A DNA stretch of 64,000 nt, taken from the NCBI RefSeq assembly GCF_007860185.1, contig NZ_SJPY01000008.1, positions 273,358 through 337,357 on the forward strand, read 5' to 3'. Positions 29,351-38,867 of the stretch are shown here, one piece after another. Position 1 is the stretch's first letter, and each line of letters opens with the position of its first letter. Source of the DNA: Novipirellula aureliae. Lineage in GTDB: Bacteria > Planctomycetota > Planctomycetia > Pirellulales > Pirellulaceae. Under the pieces are notes generated by a model. That model was not told where the DNA came from. It saw only the letters and a list, made by a program, of their open reading frames with translations, and did not search any database. The position numbers and the translations under genes were made by a program.

Positions 29351-29786
29351 GATTTCACCTGTTTCGGTTCAACGGAAAATGGAATAATTGGTTGAGTTGA
29401 TTCATGAATACTCCATGTCCATCGCGTTTGACGTTGCTGGTTCCATCCCTGGGGTTTCTCTGCAAGAATATTCTCTGTTGTAGTTCAGGTTTGTTCGATA
29501 TGCAACTTGCGAGTCCCATTTGCGAATCGCGATGCTTAAAGACGGAAGGCAAACCCTAAAAAATGCTGGTACAATGGTTAAATTGATCGTAAAGGGCTAA
29601 GATTCTTCTGCTAGGAGGGTCGTTTTGTCCATCGTGATGCCGAATTGGGCAGCCTTGTGACTATGATAACCGTTAGGCGGGGGGTTGCGTCGATGATTGA
29701 GCGTCATTGCGTGGAACTTTTTGCACTCCTGGCGAGTCAAACTCGAACCGACACTCCAAAGTTTGCATTTACTTGATTTAAGAATT
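29351..29786. other. Divergent intergenic region
   Basis: 436 bases between the acidic protein and the giant surface protein, A/T-richer than the genes. No promoter could be assigned. An in-frame earlier start for the surface protein (29697) would add 30 residues unlike its usual N-terminus. Confidence 0.4.
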
Positions 29787-32700
29787 ATGTCGATAAAAAT
29801 CCGACGACTCGCGAAACTCGGCATTTCCCTAGGGCAACCTGGACGCAAACTGCATTTTGCTGCAACCCCAGAATCGCATCGTCGGACGAAACGGCGTCGG
29901 TTGCTAGTGGAGCATTTGGGGGATCGTCGTGTTCTAGCAGCGATCACGGGAGTCGTTTTTGACGACGTTGACCACTCGTTTCGGCAAGAACCGGGTGAGG
30001 TCGCATTGCCGAACCGATTGGCTTACATCGATGCAAACGAGAACGGTTCGCTTGATGGCGGCGAAAGAGTGGCCTTTGCTGATGAAATCGGCCAATTCTC
30101 ATTTGATGGCGTTGCCGATGGGGTCTACCAAGTTCGGCTTTTCAACGGCACCCAGACCCAACATCAATTGTTCCCGATCGACGTGAGTGGGCAATCCGAT
30201 GCAATTGAAATTGCTGGCGGACTTGCCGTCTTCTTCGATACCGATGGCCAAACCATCGTCCAAACAGAATCTTCGGTCGAGATACTCGATTTCGAGACAT
30301 CGTCGGCACAATCTTTATCGGTTGGTGGCACGCTTGCGAATTCACAACGGTTGCCCGACGGGCGGTTGCTGTTGGTAGGAGACGCAAGCGATGGGCCGTC
30401 GGCTTGGATCGTTGATTCAGGTACGGCGACCGTTGCGGGGGTTGATTTGCAAACGGCTGTGACTCAGCCCTCCTGGGCCAATGTTGCGATCGATCCGAAC
30501 GGGATCGGTGTGCTGATCGAAGCGGCGTCAGAGGGGGAAACGACGACACTTCGCTCGATCGATGCATCGGACCCCGAAATTGGGATTGTGGTGACCGATA
30601 CGTTGACGACTGTACCAAACGGAACGGTCGCTATGACGGCATCGGCGTCGAGTTCCTCAAACGACCCATTGACCGGAACTCGGACCGTCTTGGCTTGGGC
30701 GGGAGAAAGTGGAATTCAATTATCGCTTTGGAGCAATACATCGAAGTCGATGATCTCGGACGAACCGGTTGAGGTGAGTGGAACGAGTAAATTGTTGAGT
30801 TTTGATGATGAGCACGGTTTGGCTGTTCTTCGCGAACTTGACGGCGGCGTGACGGTGGTCGATACGGATGGCTTCGCTCCGCTGTATTCGTTTGATGATT
30901 TGACGGGACCTGTCTCACTCGATGCGAAACGAGAATTGCTCTTTAGTATCCTGCCAAACGAAAGTGTTTTGCGGATTACCGATCTTCGCAGTGGTGATAT
31001 TGTCACTGACTTAGCTGTCGATTTGTCCTCGATCGGTGGAGCAACGGCGGTTGCAACCGATGGTAGTCCAGGCACGGTCACCATCCTCGGTAACGAAGGG
31101 GTGATGGAAGTGGCCCTGAAACGTCCTGATGCTCATCGAGTTACCGTCGAGAACAATCAAGATCCGTTACCGGTTGGCTTTGCTATGCAGATCGATGACA
31201 TTGCCAATCAAGCACCACTCTATGAATCAACGCCGTCGTTGACGACGATCGAAGACGTGACATTGAACGCTCCCGGTGCCGCTCTCCATGGCGTTGTCGA
31301 TGATGAAAACGACGATCTGGTAGTGATTCAACAAGGTGGTGCATTACACGGTTCGATCACCATCGATGTCGACGGCGGTGTCATCTACACGCCTGATGCC
31401 GATTACTTTGGTGTCGATGAGGTATCGGTTGTTATTCATGATGGCATCAATCGGACCGGACCTGTCGTATTGAATCTTCTTGTGACCCCTGTCCCAGATC
31501 CGCCATCGGATGTCGTCATTACGCTTTATCCCTCCAGCGAAGCGTTGGGTTTAGACGGACCGGTTGGCCTCGTCGAGGTGATCGATGTTGATGGACTGCG
31601 CCAACCGGGCGAACCGGGGGACCATGTCATTCGAATTGAAGAGGATCCCCGCTTTGTCATCGACAATGGCGTGATTATCTTTGTCGGTGGTACAATGGGC
31701 GACGGTTTGGATTTTGAAACCGAGCCGAGAATACCGCTTCGAATCTCGGTGACCGACTCCGAAACAGAAACGGAGATCATTCGTGATTCCGTATTGACGA
31801 TCAATGACGCCAACGACCCGATGACGGAAATCATTCCGCATGAAATATCCATTGACGAGAATGTCGATGGGGGAACACTCGGAGTGATCGCTGAACTTCT
31901 CGTGATCGATCAAGATACCGAACAATTTCATACATACACGGTCGATGATGATCGCTTTGTGGTCGAAGATGCTGACTTGAGAATTAAGCCGGGGGTTTCG
32001 TTCGATTACGAGGCGTCGACGGTCGTCACGATCAACGTTACGGCGACCGAGTTTGACACCAAGGAAACATTTACCCAGCCCATCACGATTCGAATCAACG
32101 ACGTGTTCGAGCAACCGCAAACGATCGAATTAGTGGGCGACACGATCCTTGAACTAATCCCTGGTGAAGAAGTCGGAACGGTAACCGTCGATGGCACTGC
32201 ACCAGGGCAAGGCGTGGTTCTAACGGTTGACGATTCTCGCTTTGAAATCGATGGGCAAACACTCAAGTTACGTGACGACGAATCGGTCGAGTGGGCGGTC
32301 CAAAATGAGATTGAATTGACCATTCGAGCCGAGGACGCCGTCGGGACTGTGCTTCTGACCTCCGCTCCCTACGTCATTTCCGTCATACGGAATCGCTCGC
32401 CGTTCCACAATCGTGACAACCCCTACGATGTCAATTTGGTTGATGGAGTAACCGCGTCCGACGCGTTAATGATCATCAACCACTTGAATGACTTCGGCTC
32501 GGGGCCGATCGGCCACGGTGACCCAAGGTTCGGTTTAGATGTCAACGCGGATGGTTTAATCACAGCGGTCGACGCGCTACTTGTGATCAACGAAATCAAC
32601 CGAACCTCGGAAAATACGGGGACGGTTGGTGGAGAGGAATCGAGTACCGATGCCGAAGGCGAAGCGCTAGCGGAAGCCAAACAATCCGATACGCTCTCGG

Positions 32701-32918
32701 AGGGCGAAGATCTCTCGCCCGATGCCCGCCAGTATACCGAAACGCAAGATCGAGCGATTGTCGAGACGACGGAGAAAACCGAAGCGAATCACCCGTCCTG
32801 GTCTATCGATCGTGCGTCCGATGAAGTGCAGAACCCCAGCCAGACGACCGCTGGCGAGGATCGAGACGACTTCGATCCGCTCGACGAAACACTAAGACTA
32901 CTAACCGACGCCCAGTAG
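29787..32918 (+). CDS. Giant surface protein with cadherin-like and dockerin-type regions
   Basis: 1043 aa from the ATG at 29787. The N-terminus has the basic start and the LLVEHLGDRRVLAAI motif shared by large planctomycete surface proteins. An SdrD/B-like domain (GVVFDDVDHSFRQEPGEVAL) follows, then a beta-propeller-like centre, cadherin-like and tandem Ig-like domains (EDVTLNAPGAALHGVVDDEN, ISIDENVDGGTLGVIAEL). Near the C-terminus two dockerin-type calcium repeats are clear: NLVDGVTASDALMIINHLN and DVNADGLITAVDALLVINEI. The tail is acidic. Presumably exported and calcium-stabilised. Its TAG stop lies inside the first GTAG of a repeat array. Confidence 0.85.
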   Translation: MSIKIRRLAKLGISLGQPGRKLHFAATPESHRRTKRRRLLVEHLGDRRVLAAITGVVFDDVDHSFRQEPGEVALPNRLAYIDANENGSLDGGERVAFADEIGQFSFDGVADGVYQVRLFNGTQTQHQLFPIDVSGQSDAIEIAGGLAVFFDTDGQTIVQTESSVEILDFETSSAQSLSVGGTLANSQRLPDGRLLLVGDASDGPSAWIVDSGTATVAGVDLQTAVTQPSWANVAIDPNGIGVLIEAASEGETTTLRSIDASDPEIGIVVTDTLTTVPNGTVAMTASASSSSNDPLTGTRTVLAWAGESGIQLSLWSNTSKSMISDEPVEVSGTSKLLSFDDEHGLAVLRELDGGVTVVDTDGFAPLYSFDDLTGPVSLDAKRELLFSILPNESVLRITDLRSGDIVTDLAVDLSSIGGATAVATDGSPGTVTILGNEGVMEVALKRPDAHRVTVENNQDPLPVGFAMQIDDIANQAPLYESTPSLTTIEDVTLNAPGAALHGVVDDENDDLVVIQQGGALHGSITIDVDGGVIYTPDADYFGVDEVSVVIHDGINRTGPVVLNLLVTPVPDPPSDVVITLYPSSEALGLDGPVGLVEVIDVDGLRQPGEPGDHVIRIEEDPRFVIDNGVIIFVGGTMGDGLDFETEPRIPLRISVTDSETETEIIRDSVLTINDANDPMTEIIPHEISIDENVDGGTLGVIAELLVIDQDTEQFHTYTVDDDRFVVEDADLRIKPGVSFDYEASTVVTINVTATEFDTKETFTQPITIRINDVFEQPQTIELVGDTILELIPGEEVGTVTVDGTAPGQGVVLTVDDSRFEIDGQTLKLRDDESVEWAVQNEIELTIRAEDAVGTVLLTSAPYVISVIRNRSPFHNRDNPYDVNLVDGVTASDALMIINHLNDFGSGPIGHGDPRFGLDVNADGLITAVDALLVINEINRTSENTGTVGGEESSTDAEGEALAEAKQSDTLSEGEDLSPDARQYTETQDRAIVETTEKTEANHPSWSIDRASDEVQNPSQTTAGEDRDDFDPLDETLRLLTDAQ

Positions 32919-33209
32919 CAGCGTCTCAGTAGCAGCGTCTCTCCGAGACGCTGAATCCACCTTCACCGTCTCACCAAGACGCTGAATCCACCTTCGCCGT
33001 CTCACCAAGACGCTGAATCCACCTTCGCCGTCTCACCAAGACGCTGAATCCACCTTCGCCGTCTCACCGAGACGCTGAAATCCACCTTCGCCGTCTCACC
33101 GGACGCTGGAATCCATCTTCGGCGTCTCTCCAAGACGCTGAATCCATCTTCGCCGTCTCACCGAGACGCTGAATCCATCTTCGGCGTCTCGGAGAGACGC
33201 CGCTACTAG
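32915..33209. repeat. Degenerate REP-like array, 31-bp units closed by an inverted unit
   Basis: Begins with two GTAGCAGCGTCTC copies like those at 14875, then about seven 31-bp units with a weaker hairpin (CGTCT-CACCA-AGACG; units at 32967, 32998 and onward), and ends with an inverted copy (GGCGTCTC-GGA-GAGACGCC then GCTAC, about 33181-33206). It fills the whole gap between two convergent genes, and the stop codons of both neighbours fall on its terminal GTAG/CTAC bases. Confidence 0.8.
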
Positions 33210-33880
33210 GACCTGAGCGGGAGCGCTGCGTTTTCTAATTCTTGGAAAATACCCACTAGCTCTTCGCGATCGATCGAGCTCGACGTGGGCATCAGTCTTG
33301 TCCAGAATCTTGCTTTGCGGATCACACCCTTCTCCAAGAACTCGCCAAACAAGCGAAGTCGGATCCCATCGGCATTGCTGCGATCCGTCGTAAACGGATA
33401 GTCGCGTGTGCCCATCACGATAGCCACCGAACGGTTCAAATCGTGAGTGATCGTGATTGGATTGGAGCCACTTTCGGCTGCCACTGCGCATCCGACTTCG
33501 GATGGCGAAATCGACTCATTCTTGTTGCCAACCGCAACAAGGTCCACGGTAGGGTGTGTATCGAGGAGACGTGTTTGCAACGAGACAATGAACTCAATCA
33601 GCAGCCCTTCGCCATTGATTGGTATTGGACGCAGCACGACTTTTAGTGAATACGTATCATCGTCGGTCTCAGGAAACGACAAATGCCACTGATCACCACG
33701 TACGAATTGCTCGGCCAATTTTGGCATCGCATCTTGGTCGGCTGCCGTCAACTGCACAAGCGGTTCTTCGGAGCGGCCGAAACCGATCGAAACGCCCCGC
33801 GTTCCTCCTCGCGCGTCAAACCACCAAGTGTTCGTGTTTTCCGTCCACGATCCATGCCCTTGCTCATTCACGTTCCACAT
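33206..33880 (-). CDS. Conserved hypothetical protein, peroxiredoxin operon
   Basis: 224 aa, no signal peptide. The text (HGSWTENTNTWWFDARGGTR, QWHLSFPETDDDTYSLKVVL) suggests a beta-rich soluble domain. I know similar hypotheticals in planctomycetes but no function. The ATG is 5 bases after the peroxiredoxin stop, so the two are probably one transcript and this protein may have a role in oxidative stress; that is context only. Confidence 0.72.
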   Translation of the reverse strand: MWNVNEQGHGSWTENTNTWWFDARGGTRGVSIGFGRSEEPLVQLTAADQDAMPKLAEQFVRGDQWHLSFPETDDDTYSLKVVLRPIPINGEGLLIEFIVSLQTRLLDTHPTVDLVAVGNKNESISPSEVGCAVAAESGSNPITITHDLNRSVAIVMGTRDYPFTTDRSNADGIRLRLFGEFLEKGVIRKARFWTRLMPTSSSIDREELVGIFQELENAALPLRS

Positions 33881-33885
33881 ACTGG

Positions 33886-34479
33886 TTAGGCCTTGTACTC
33901 GGCACTAAAAAACTCTTTGCTTTCAGCGACGCCTGGCTTGATCGTCCGATCGCCTTCTTGCCAATTCGCTGGGCAAACCTCTCCATGCTGCTCAAAATGC
34001 TGGAGTGCCTTGATAACCCGCAACGCCTCTTCCACGTTCCGACCTAGCGGCAAATCGTTGACGACTTGGTGACGTACCACACCGTCTTTATCAATCAGGA
34101 ACAATCCACGAAGTGCGATACCCGCATCGAGTAGCACATCGTAGTCGCGAGCGATTTGTTTGTTCAAATCCGCAATCAGTGGATAGTCGGTCTTTCCGAT
34201 CCCGCCTTCGGTTCTAGGAGTATTGGTCCAAGCAAAATGGGTGTAGTGACTGTCGACCGAAACGCCAAGGATTTGCACGCCCAGTTTTTCGAAGTCGGCC
34301 GCACGATCACTGAACGCGATAATTTCGGTTGGGCAAACGAAAGTAAAGTCGAGTGGCCAGAAGAAAAGCATGACATATTTGCCACGATAATCTGACAAAG
34401 AGACCTCTTTGAATTGACCGTCGGGCATGACCGCTTGGGCCGTGAATTCAGGAGCCTGTTGTTGAACAAGTACACTCAT
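33886..34479 (-). CDS. Typical 2-Cys peroxiredoxin (AhpC/Prx1 family)
   Basis: 197 aa from the ATG at 34479; a longer frame to 34563 lacks support. The peroxidatic cysteine is in [10 protein letters not shown] (near residue 50) and the resolving cysteine in GEVCPANWQ near the C-terminus, as in typical 2-Cys enzymes, which reduce H2O2 and organic peroxides in the cytoplasm with thioredoxin or AhpF as donor. The catalytic Arg is in [10 protein letters not shown]. First gene of a probable two-gene unit. Confidence 0.95.
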   Translation of the reverse strand: MSVLVQQQAPEFTAQAVMPDGQFKEVSLSDYRGKYVMLFFWPLDFTFVCPTEIIAFSDRAADFEKLGVQILGVSVDSHYTHFAWTNTPRTEGGIGKTDYPLIADLNKQIARDYDVLLDAGIALRGLFLIDKDGVVRHQVVNDLPLGRNVEEALRVIKALQHFEQHGEVCPANWQEGDRTIKPGVAESKEFFSAEYKA

Positions 34480-34624
34480 GGTGACACCGTTTTCGGTTGT
34501 AAGTGAAAAAAGTTGGTTTATTTCTTGCTTGATAGCACGAACGTCAAGTGAGACGTTAAACATCGAGCGAACATTCTACGCATTTTTTCGGTGGTTCGAA
34601 AGGAGTTCCATTTACTCGGATTGG

Positions 34625-35458
34625 TTAGCTTTTTTGCCGCGTCAGTTCGTGCATAAAAATTGCGGTTGCGACCCCCACATTTAGACTGTCCGTTCCAGGC
34701 ATCATCGGAATGGTCAGTCTATCGGTCGCGATTTTTTTCACCCTTTCGCTAAGTCCCTGAGCTTCGTTGCCGACCATCAAAATCGTCGGCTGGTCGCGAT
34801 GAACAAAGTCGTTAATCGGAATCGAATCCGTTCCAAGCGCTGTGGCGATTATTCTGAAACTCGCATCATTGGCCAATCGTCGCAGCTGTGATTCCACATC
34901 GTCGAATTGAAAAAAGGAGTGTTGAAAAACCGTCGCCATGCTGACTCGAATAACACGCCGTGAGTAAACGTCAGCCGTGAGCTGATCGACAAGAACAGCA
35001 TGAATCCCAAATGCCGCCGCAGACCGTAGAATACTTCCTACATTCTCCAACTCCGTAACCCCAAGCATCGCGACGGCAACCTTCGGAATGACATGCCTCT
35101 CCGAAAATTCCTCGATCGAACTTAGCCGTTTTCGATAGCCGCAGGCCATGACCCCGCGATGAAAATCAAATCCGACCAAAGAGCGAATTTCGTCGCCCGG
35201 CAAACTGTAAACGGGAATGTGATTGGGAATACCATCGAGTAACGATTGTTGCGATCCGGCTTGCAATAGCAGCGATTCAATTTCGTAGTCACTCTCGAGC
35301 AACCGGTCCACCACCAATCGACCTTCGGCGATGAAAGTTGATTGACCATCCATGCCCGTCAAATTGCCACGAGGTTGATTGCGTAGATTGCAATAAGGTG
35401 CCAACCGTGGATCGTTTAGGGAGTCGAGAATCTGAATGGGATTGGACGCGGAGGACAT
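34625..35458 (-). CDS. SpoU/TrmH family RNA 2'-O-methyltransferase
   Basis: 277 aa. N-terminal substrate-binding part (residues 1-110), then the SPOUT knot domain with its three motifs: LGVTELENVGSILRSAAAFG, ILMVGNEAQGLS and IPMMPGTDSLNVGVATAIFM. Such enzymes methylate a ribose 2'-OH in tRNA or rRNA with S-adenosylmethionine; which RNA is not clear from the sequence. Stands alone. Confidence 0.93.
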   Translation of the reverse strand: MSSASNPIQILDSLNDPRLAPYCNLRNQPRGNLTGMDGQSTFIAEGRLVVDRLLESDYEIESLLLQAGSQQSLLDGIPNHIPVYSLPGDEIRSLVGFDFHRGVMACGYRKRLSSIEEFSERHVIPKVAVAMLGVTELENVGSILRSAAAFGIHAVLVDQLTADVYSRRVIRVSMATVFQHSFFQFDDVESQLRRLANDASFRIIATALGTDSIPINDFVHRDQPTILMVGNEAQGLSERVKKIATDRLTIPMMPGTDSLNVGVATAIFMHELTRQKS

Positions 35459-35522
35459 AATGTTAACTTGTGAGAGTCTGCGATGGATGTTCGTTGAAAT
35501 GTTACCACGGGGATCAAGGTTC

Positions 35523-35578
35523 TGCCTGGGAACCCCTGCCTGGGAACCCCTGCCTGGGAACCCCTGCCTGGGAACCCG
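35523..35578. repeat. Minisatellite, 4 x 14 bp
   Basis: Four perfect tandem copies of TGCCTGGGAACCCC (starts 35523, 35537, 35551, 35565) in the 248-base gap between the methyltransferase and the histidine kinase. Confidence 0.9.
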
Positions 35579-35706
35579 ATCGATGGCGGGCCGCCGCCTG
35601 CAGAGTGTTTCGTGGGGGACGGGAGCCTCGCTTGGAGTGCATTCTCAGGCAGGCGTCGGGGGGGATGCGTGGATGTGACGCGGTTCCGTTGGACACGCCG
35701 GGTAAA

Positions 35707-38586
35707 CTAACTCTGTACGTCGGCGGTGACCTTACGTAACACCCGTAGCATCGCGTTGACTTGCGGCTTGAGCGTTTCAAACAAAGATGTCAAATCATTG
35801 CGATTGCTCTCTTTCGCAGCTGTTTCGATCAACCGCGATGTCTCGCAAACCTGCTTGGCAAGGAACAAATCGGATGATCCTTTTAGCGTATGGGCTGCCC
35901 TTTGAAGTTCACCCAAATCCCCGTCGGGAACCAACGCTTGAAGCTTTTTCATTAACGACTCACATTCCGCTATAAAGACGCTGGCTAGCTTGACGAGTCC
36001 CGCTCTTCCGCCGGGCAATTGTTCTTCTGCGGCCTGGAGATCGACGATGTCTTTCGCATCCACGTCAATGTCGTTGAGCTTGTTTTCACTTTCACCGACA
36101 TGCACAGCAGCATCCGTCGCGTCCATCCTTTTCATTTGCTCTGCTCCTAGCTGCTCCTTCACCGTAACGGGCGGTGCGTGAGTATTCAACATTTCTTGTA
36201 GTTTGCGTGCATGAACGGGCTTCGACAGATAACCATCCATGCCACATCTTTGACATGCATTGACGTCTTCCTGCATCGCAGCGGCCGTCAACGCGATAAT
36301 CGGTATTCGGCTATGTCCGCCTTTTTGTCGTTCTTGTTTACGAATCTCAAGGGTCGCTTCGATGCCATCGAGTACCGGCATATGCATATCCATTAGAATG
36401 ATATCGAATGGCTCGGCCTGCCAACGGGTGACCGCTTCGGCACCATCTTTTGCAATTGCAGCGGTATGGCCGCAAGCGGACAACATTCCGATCGCCACCT
36501 GTTGGTTTGCAAGCCCATCTTCGGCAACCAGCACATGCAATGGCTTGCACTCGGCGATTTCCGGTGAAATTTGATCTATTTTGGATGACCGATTGGCCTC
36601 AAGAACATGCACGATCGTATCGAGTAGTTCGGATTGAACGACTGGCTTGGCCAAGTACCGCGCGATCCCCAGCGATTTCCAAACCGAACGCTCATGATGA
36701 CAACCGGCGGAGGACAGCATGATCATTTTTGTAACGTTGTTTGGATAATTGTCACGTATCGCCTCGGCCAATTGAAAACCATCCATCTCAGGCATCATGC
36801 AATCGAGGATAGCCAATTGAAAAGGTTTCGCTGTTTGATTGGCCATCTCGTAGCAGTGAAGAGCCTCTTTACCACTTGCCACCAATTGCACATCGAATCC
36901 CCAATTCGTGAAAATCTCCTTTAGGATTCGCCGATTCACCTCATTGTCATCAACCACAAGTACTCGCGTTCCTTTGAGTACTTTTAATTCGCCATCTGGA
37001 ACATGTTGAGTCTCGGAAACCTTCATGGGCAGTACAAACTGGAAAGTCGTGCCTTTGCCAACTTCGCTTTCCAACACTAAATTACCGCCCATCAAATCGA
37101 CTAATTGACGGGAAATTGTCAATCCAAGCCCTGTACCACCGAATTGGCGAGTCGTTGACGAATCGACTTGCGTGAACGCTTCGAGCACGGCATCCCTTTT
37201 CTCAGCCGGAATACCAATCCCGGTATCCGAGACGACAAATTTCAAGAAAAATATCTCTTGGGAGCTTGAGGCGTGCTCACGATACTCGGCATCCGATAAG
37301 TCAGCCTCGAGCGGATCTGCCACATTGACATCGACAAAAACACTTCCCTGTTCGGTGAACTTGACTGCGTTTCCGATCAAATTGACAAAGATTTGACGAA
37401 GTCGACCGGGGTCGCCCACAAATTGGTCAGGGACTTCGGGGGCAACGCGGCAAAGCAGTTCGAGCGACTTTTCGGAAGCTCTCAATGCCAATGTTTGGCC
37501 AGACTTTTCGATCACGTCACGAATGGAAAACGGGATCTCTTCTAGCTCCAACCGGTTGGCTTCGATTTTCGAAAAGTCGAGGATTTCGTTGAGTAGTCGC
37601 AGCAGCGAATCGGCCGAATCGCTGACCAGACGATTGTAATCCCGCTGTTCAGGGGTCAAGTCCGTCATGGCCAACAATTCCGACATGCCGATAATCGCAT
37701 TCATCGGTGTACGAATTTCATGGCTCATGTTGGCCAGAAAATTGCTTTTCGCCTCGTTTGCCTTGGTCGCGGCATCACGTGCTTCGCGAAGGGCTTCTTG
37801 TGACTTCATTAGCTCGGTCACATCGCGGCTAAGACCAAATGTGCCGATAATATTGTCCGCCTCGTCACGAAGCGGCATCTTGGTCGTCATTGCAAAGCTA
37901 TCTTCTTGATCGGGCCAAGTTTCGCGTTCAACGCGATCGACGAGGGGGACCCCCGTTTGCATGATTCGAAGCTCATCATCGCGAGCCGCTTTGGCATGTT
38001 CACTCGTAAAGATGTCAGCATCCGTTTTGCCGATCACTCCGTCTTCCGATAGCATTCCAAACTTTTTGCTCATCGCTCTACTAATACGCAAAAACCGACT
38101 CTCGGTATCCTTGAAGTAAATACTGTCAGGAATATTGCTTAAGAGCGTATTTAGTAGGCGTTGCTCGTCGCGGAGTTTCTCGTTGGCTCGAACCCGATCG
38201 GTTACATCCCAAAACATCACTTGGATGCCGATGACCTGGTGTTGCTCGTCGAAGATCGGACACTTAAACTTCTCGATCCAATGCAACTTTTGATCAGCGA
38301 ACATGACTTCGATGACGCTGTGAAGAGTTTTACCATCTCGAATGACCACCTGATCGTCAGCAACGTAGCCCGTTGCCTCTTCGACAGGAAACAAATCAAA
38401 ATCGTCCTTGTCGAGAATGTCTTCAATCGCTCTGTCGACCAAGGCTAGGTATTGCTTGTTTGCAAACAGTCGGCGACCCTCTAGGTCTTTGACAACGAGG
38501 CTGACCGGCAAGGCATCCGCGAGCGCCTGATAGGTTGAGCGAGCGTTCGCAAAAACACGGTTCAGAAATCCGCTATTTTCTGACAT
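35707..38586 (-). CDS. Hybrid sensor histidine kinase, PAS-PAS-HisKA-HATPase-REC-REC-Hpt
   Basis: 959 aa, no membrane segment, so cytoplasmic. Two PAS domains (about 15-130 and 140-265). HisKA with phospho-accepting His in NMSHEIRTPMNAIIGMSEL (about 290). HATPase boxes: NLIGNAVKFTEQG, VVSDTGIGIPAEK, FGGTGLGLTISRQL. Two receivers: VLVVDDNEVNRRIL with LAILDCMMPEMDGF, and VLVAEDGLANQQVAIGM with IILMDMHMPVLDG, each with its phospho-Asp. The C-terminal Hpt (about 860-950) has its His in RAAHTLKGSS. All steps of a phosphorelay sit in one chain; the output partner is not encoded next to it. Confidence 0.95.
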   Translation of the reverse strand: MSENSGFLNRVFANARSTYQALADALPVSLVVKDLEGRRLFANKQYLALVDRAIEDILDKDDFDLFPVEEATGYVADDQVVIRDGKTLHSVIEVMFADQKLHWIEKFKCPIFDEQHQVIGIQVMFWDVTDRVRANEKLRDEQRLLNTLLSNIPDSIYFKDTESRFLRISRAMSKKFGMLSEDGVIGKTDADIFTSEHAKAARDDELRIMQTGVPLVDRVERETWPDQEDSFAMTTKMPLRDEADNIIGTFGLSRDVTELMKSQEALREARDAATKANEAKSNFLANMSHEIRTPMNAIIGMSELLAMTDLTPEQRDYNRLVSDSADSLLRLLNEILDFSKIEANRLELEEIPFSIRDVIEKSGQTLALRASEKSLELLCRVAPEVPDQFVGDPGRLRQIFVNLIGNAVKFTEQGSVFVDVNVADPLEADLSDAEYREHASSSQEIFFLKFVVSDTGIGIPAEKRDAVLEAFTQVDSSTTRQFGGTGLGLTISRQLVDLMGGNLVLESEVGKGTTFQFVLPMKVSETQHVPDGELKVLKGTRVLVVDDNEVNRRILKEIFTNWGFDVQLVASGKEALHCYEMANQTAKPFQLAILDCMMPEMDGFQLAEAIRDNYPNNVTKMIMLSSAGCHHERSVWKSLGIARYLAKPVVQSELLDTIVHVLEANRSSKIDQISPEIAECKPLHVLVAEDGLANQQVAIGMLSACGHTAAIAKDGAEAVTRWQAEPFDIILMDMHMPVLDGIEATLEIRKQERQKGGHSRIPIIALTAAAMQEDVNACQRCGMDGYLSKPVHARKLQEMLNTHAPPVTVKEQLGAEQMKRMDATDAAVHVGESENKLNDIDVDAKDIVDLQAAEEQLPGGRAGLVKLASVFIAECESLMKKLQALVPDGDLGELQRAAHTLKGSSDLFLAKQVCETSRLIETAAKESNRNDLTSLFETLKPQVNAMLRVLRKVTADVQS

Positions 38587-38867
38587 GATGATGCTTTTTG
38601 TGTGGGAGTCTAGCTAGTGTCCTTCCTAACACTCGATCATAGTCCGTGTGGGCATGAGTCGCCATCAGGTAGGAATTTGTCGTTCCAAATTGGTCGTTCC
38701 AAATTTGAAATTTATAAATTCGAAAACACGGTCCAACAACGAATCCGTCCGTCGACCGCAAGCAAAAATGAAAATGAAAAAATTTCGAATGGCAAATCGG
38801 TAGTCCAAATCGTCCGCTAAAAAAACTCAGCCGCCGTAATCGCTGATGGGGTGAAGGGAGATGGCGA

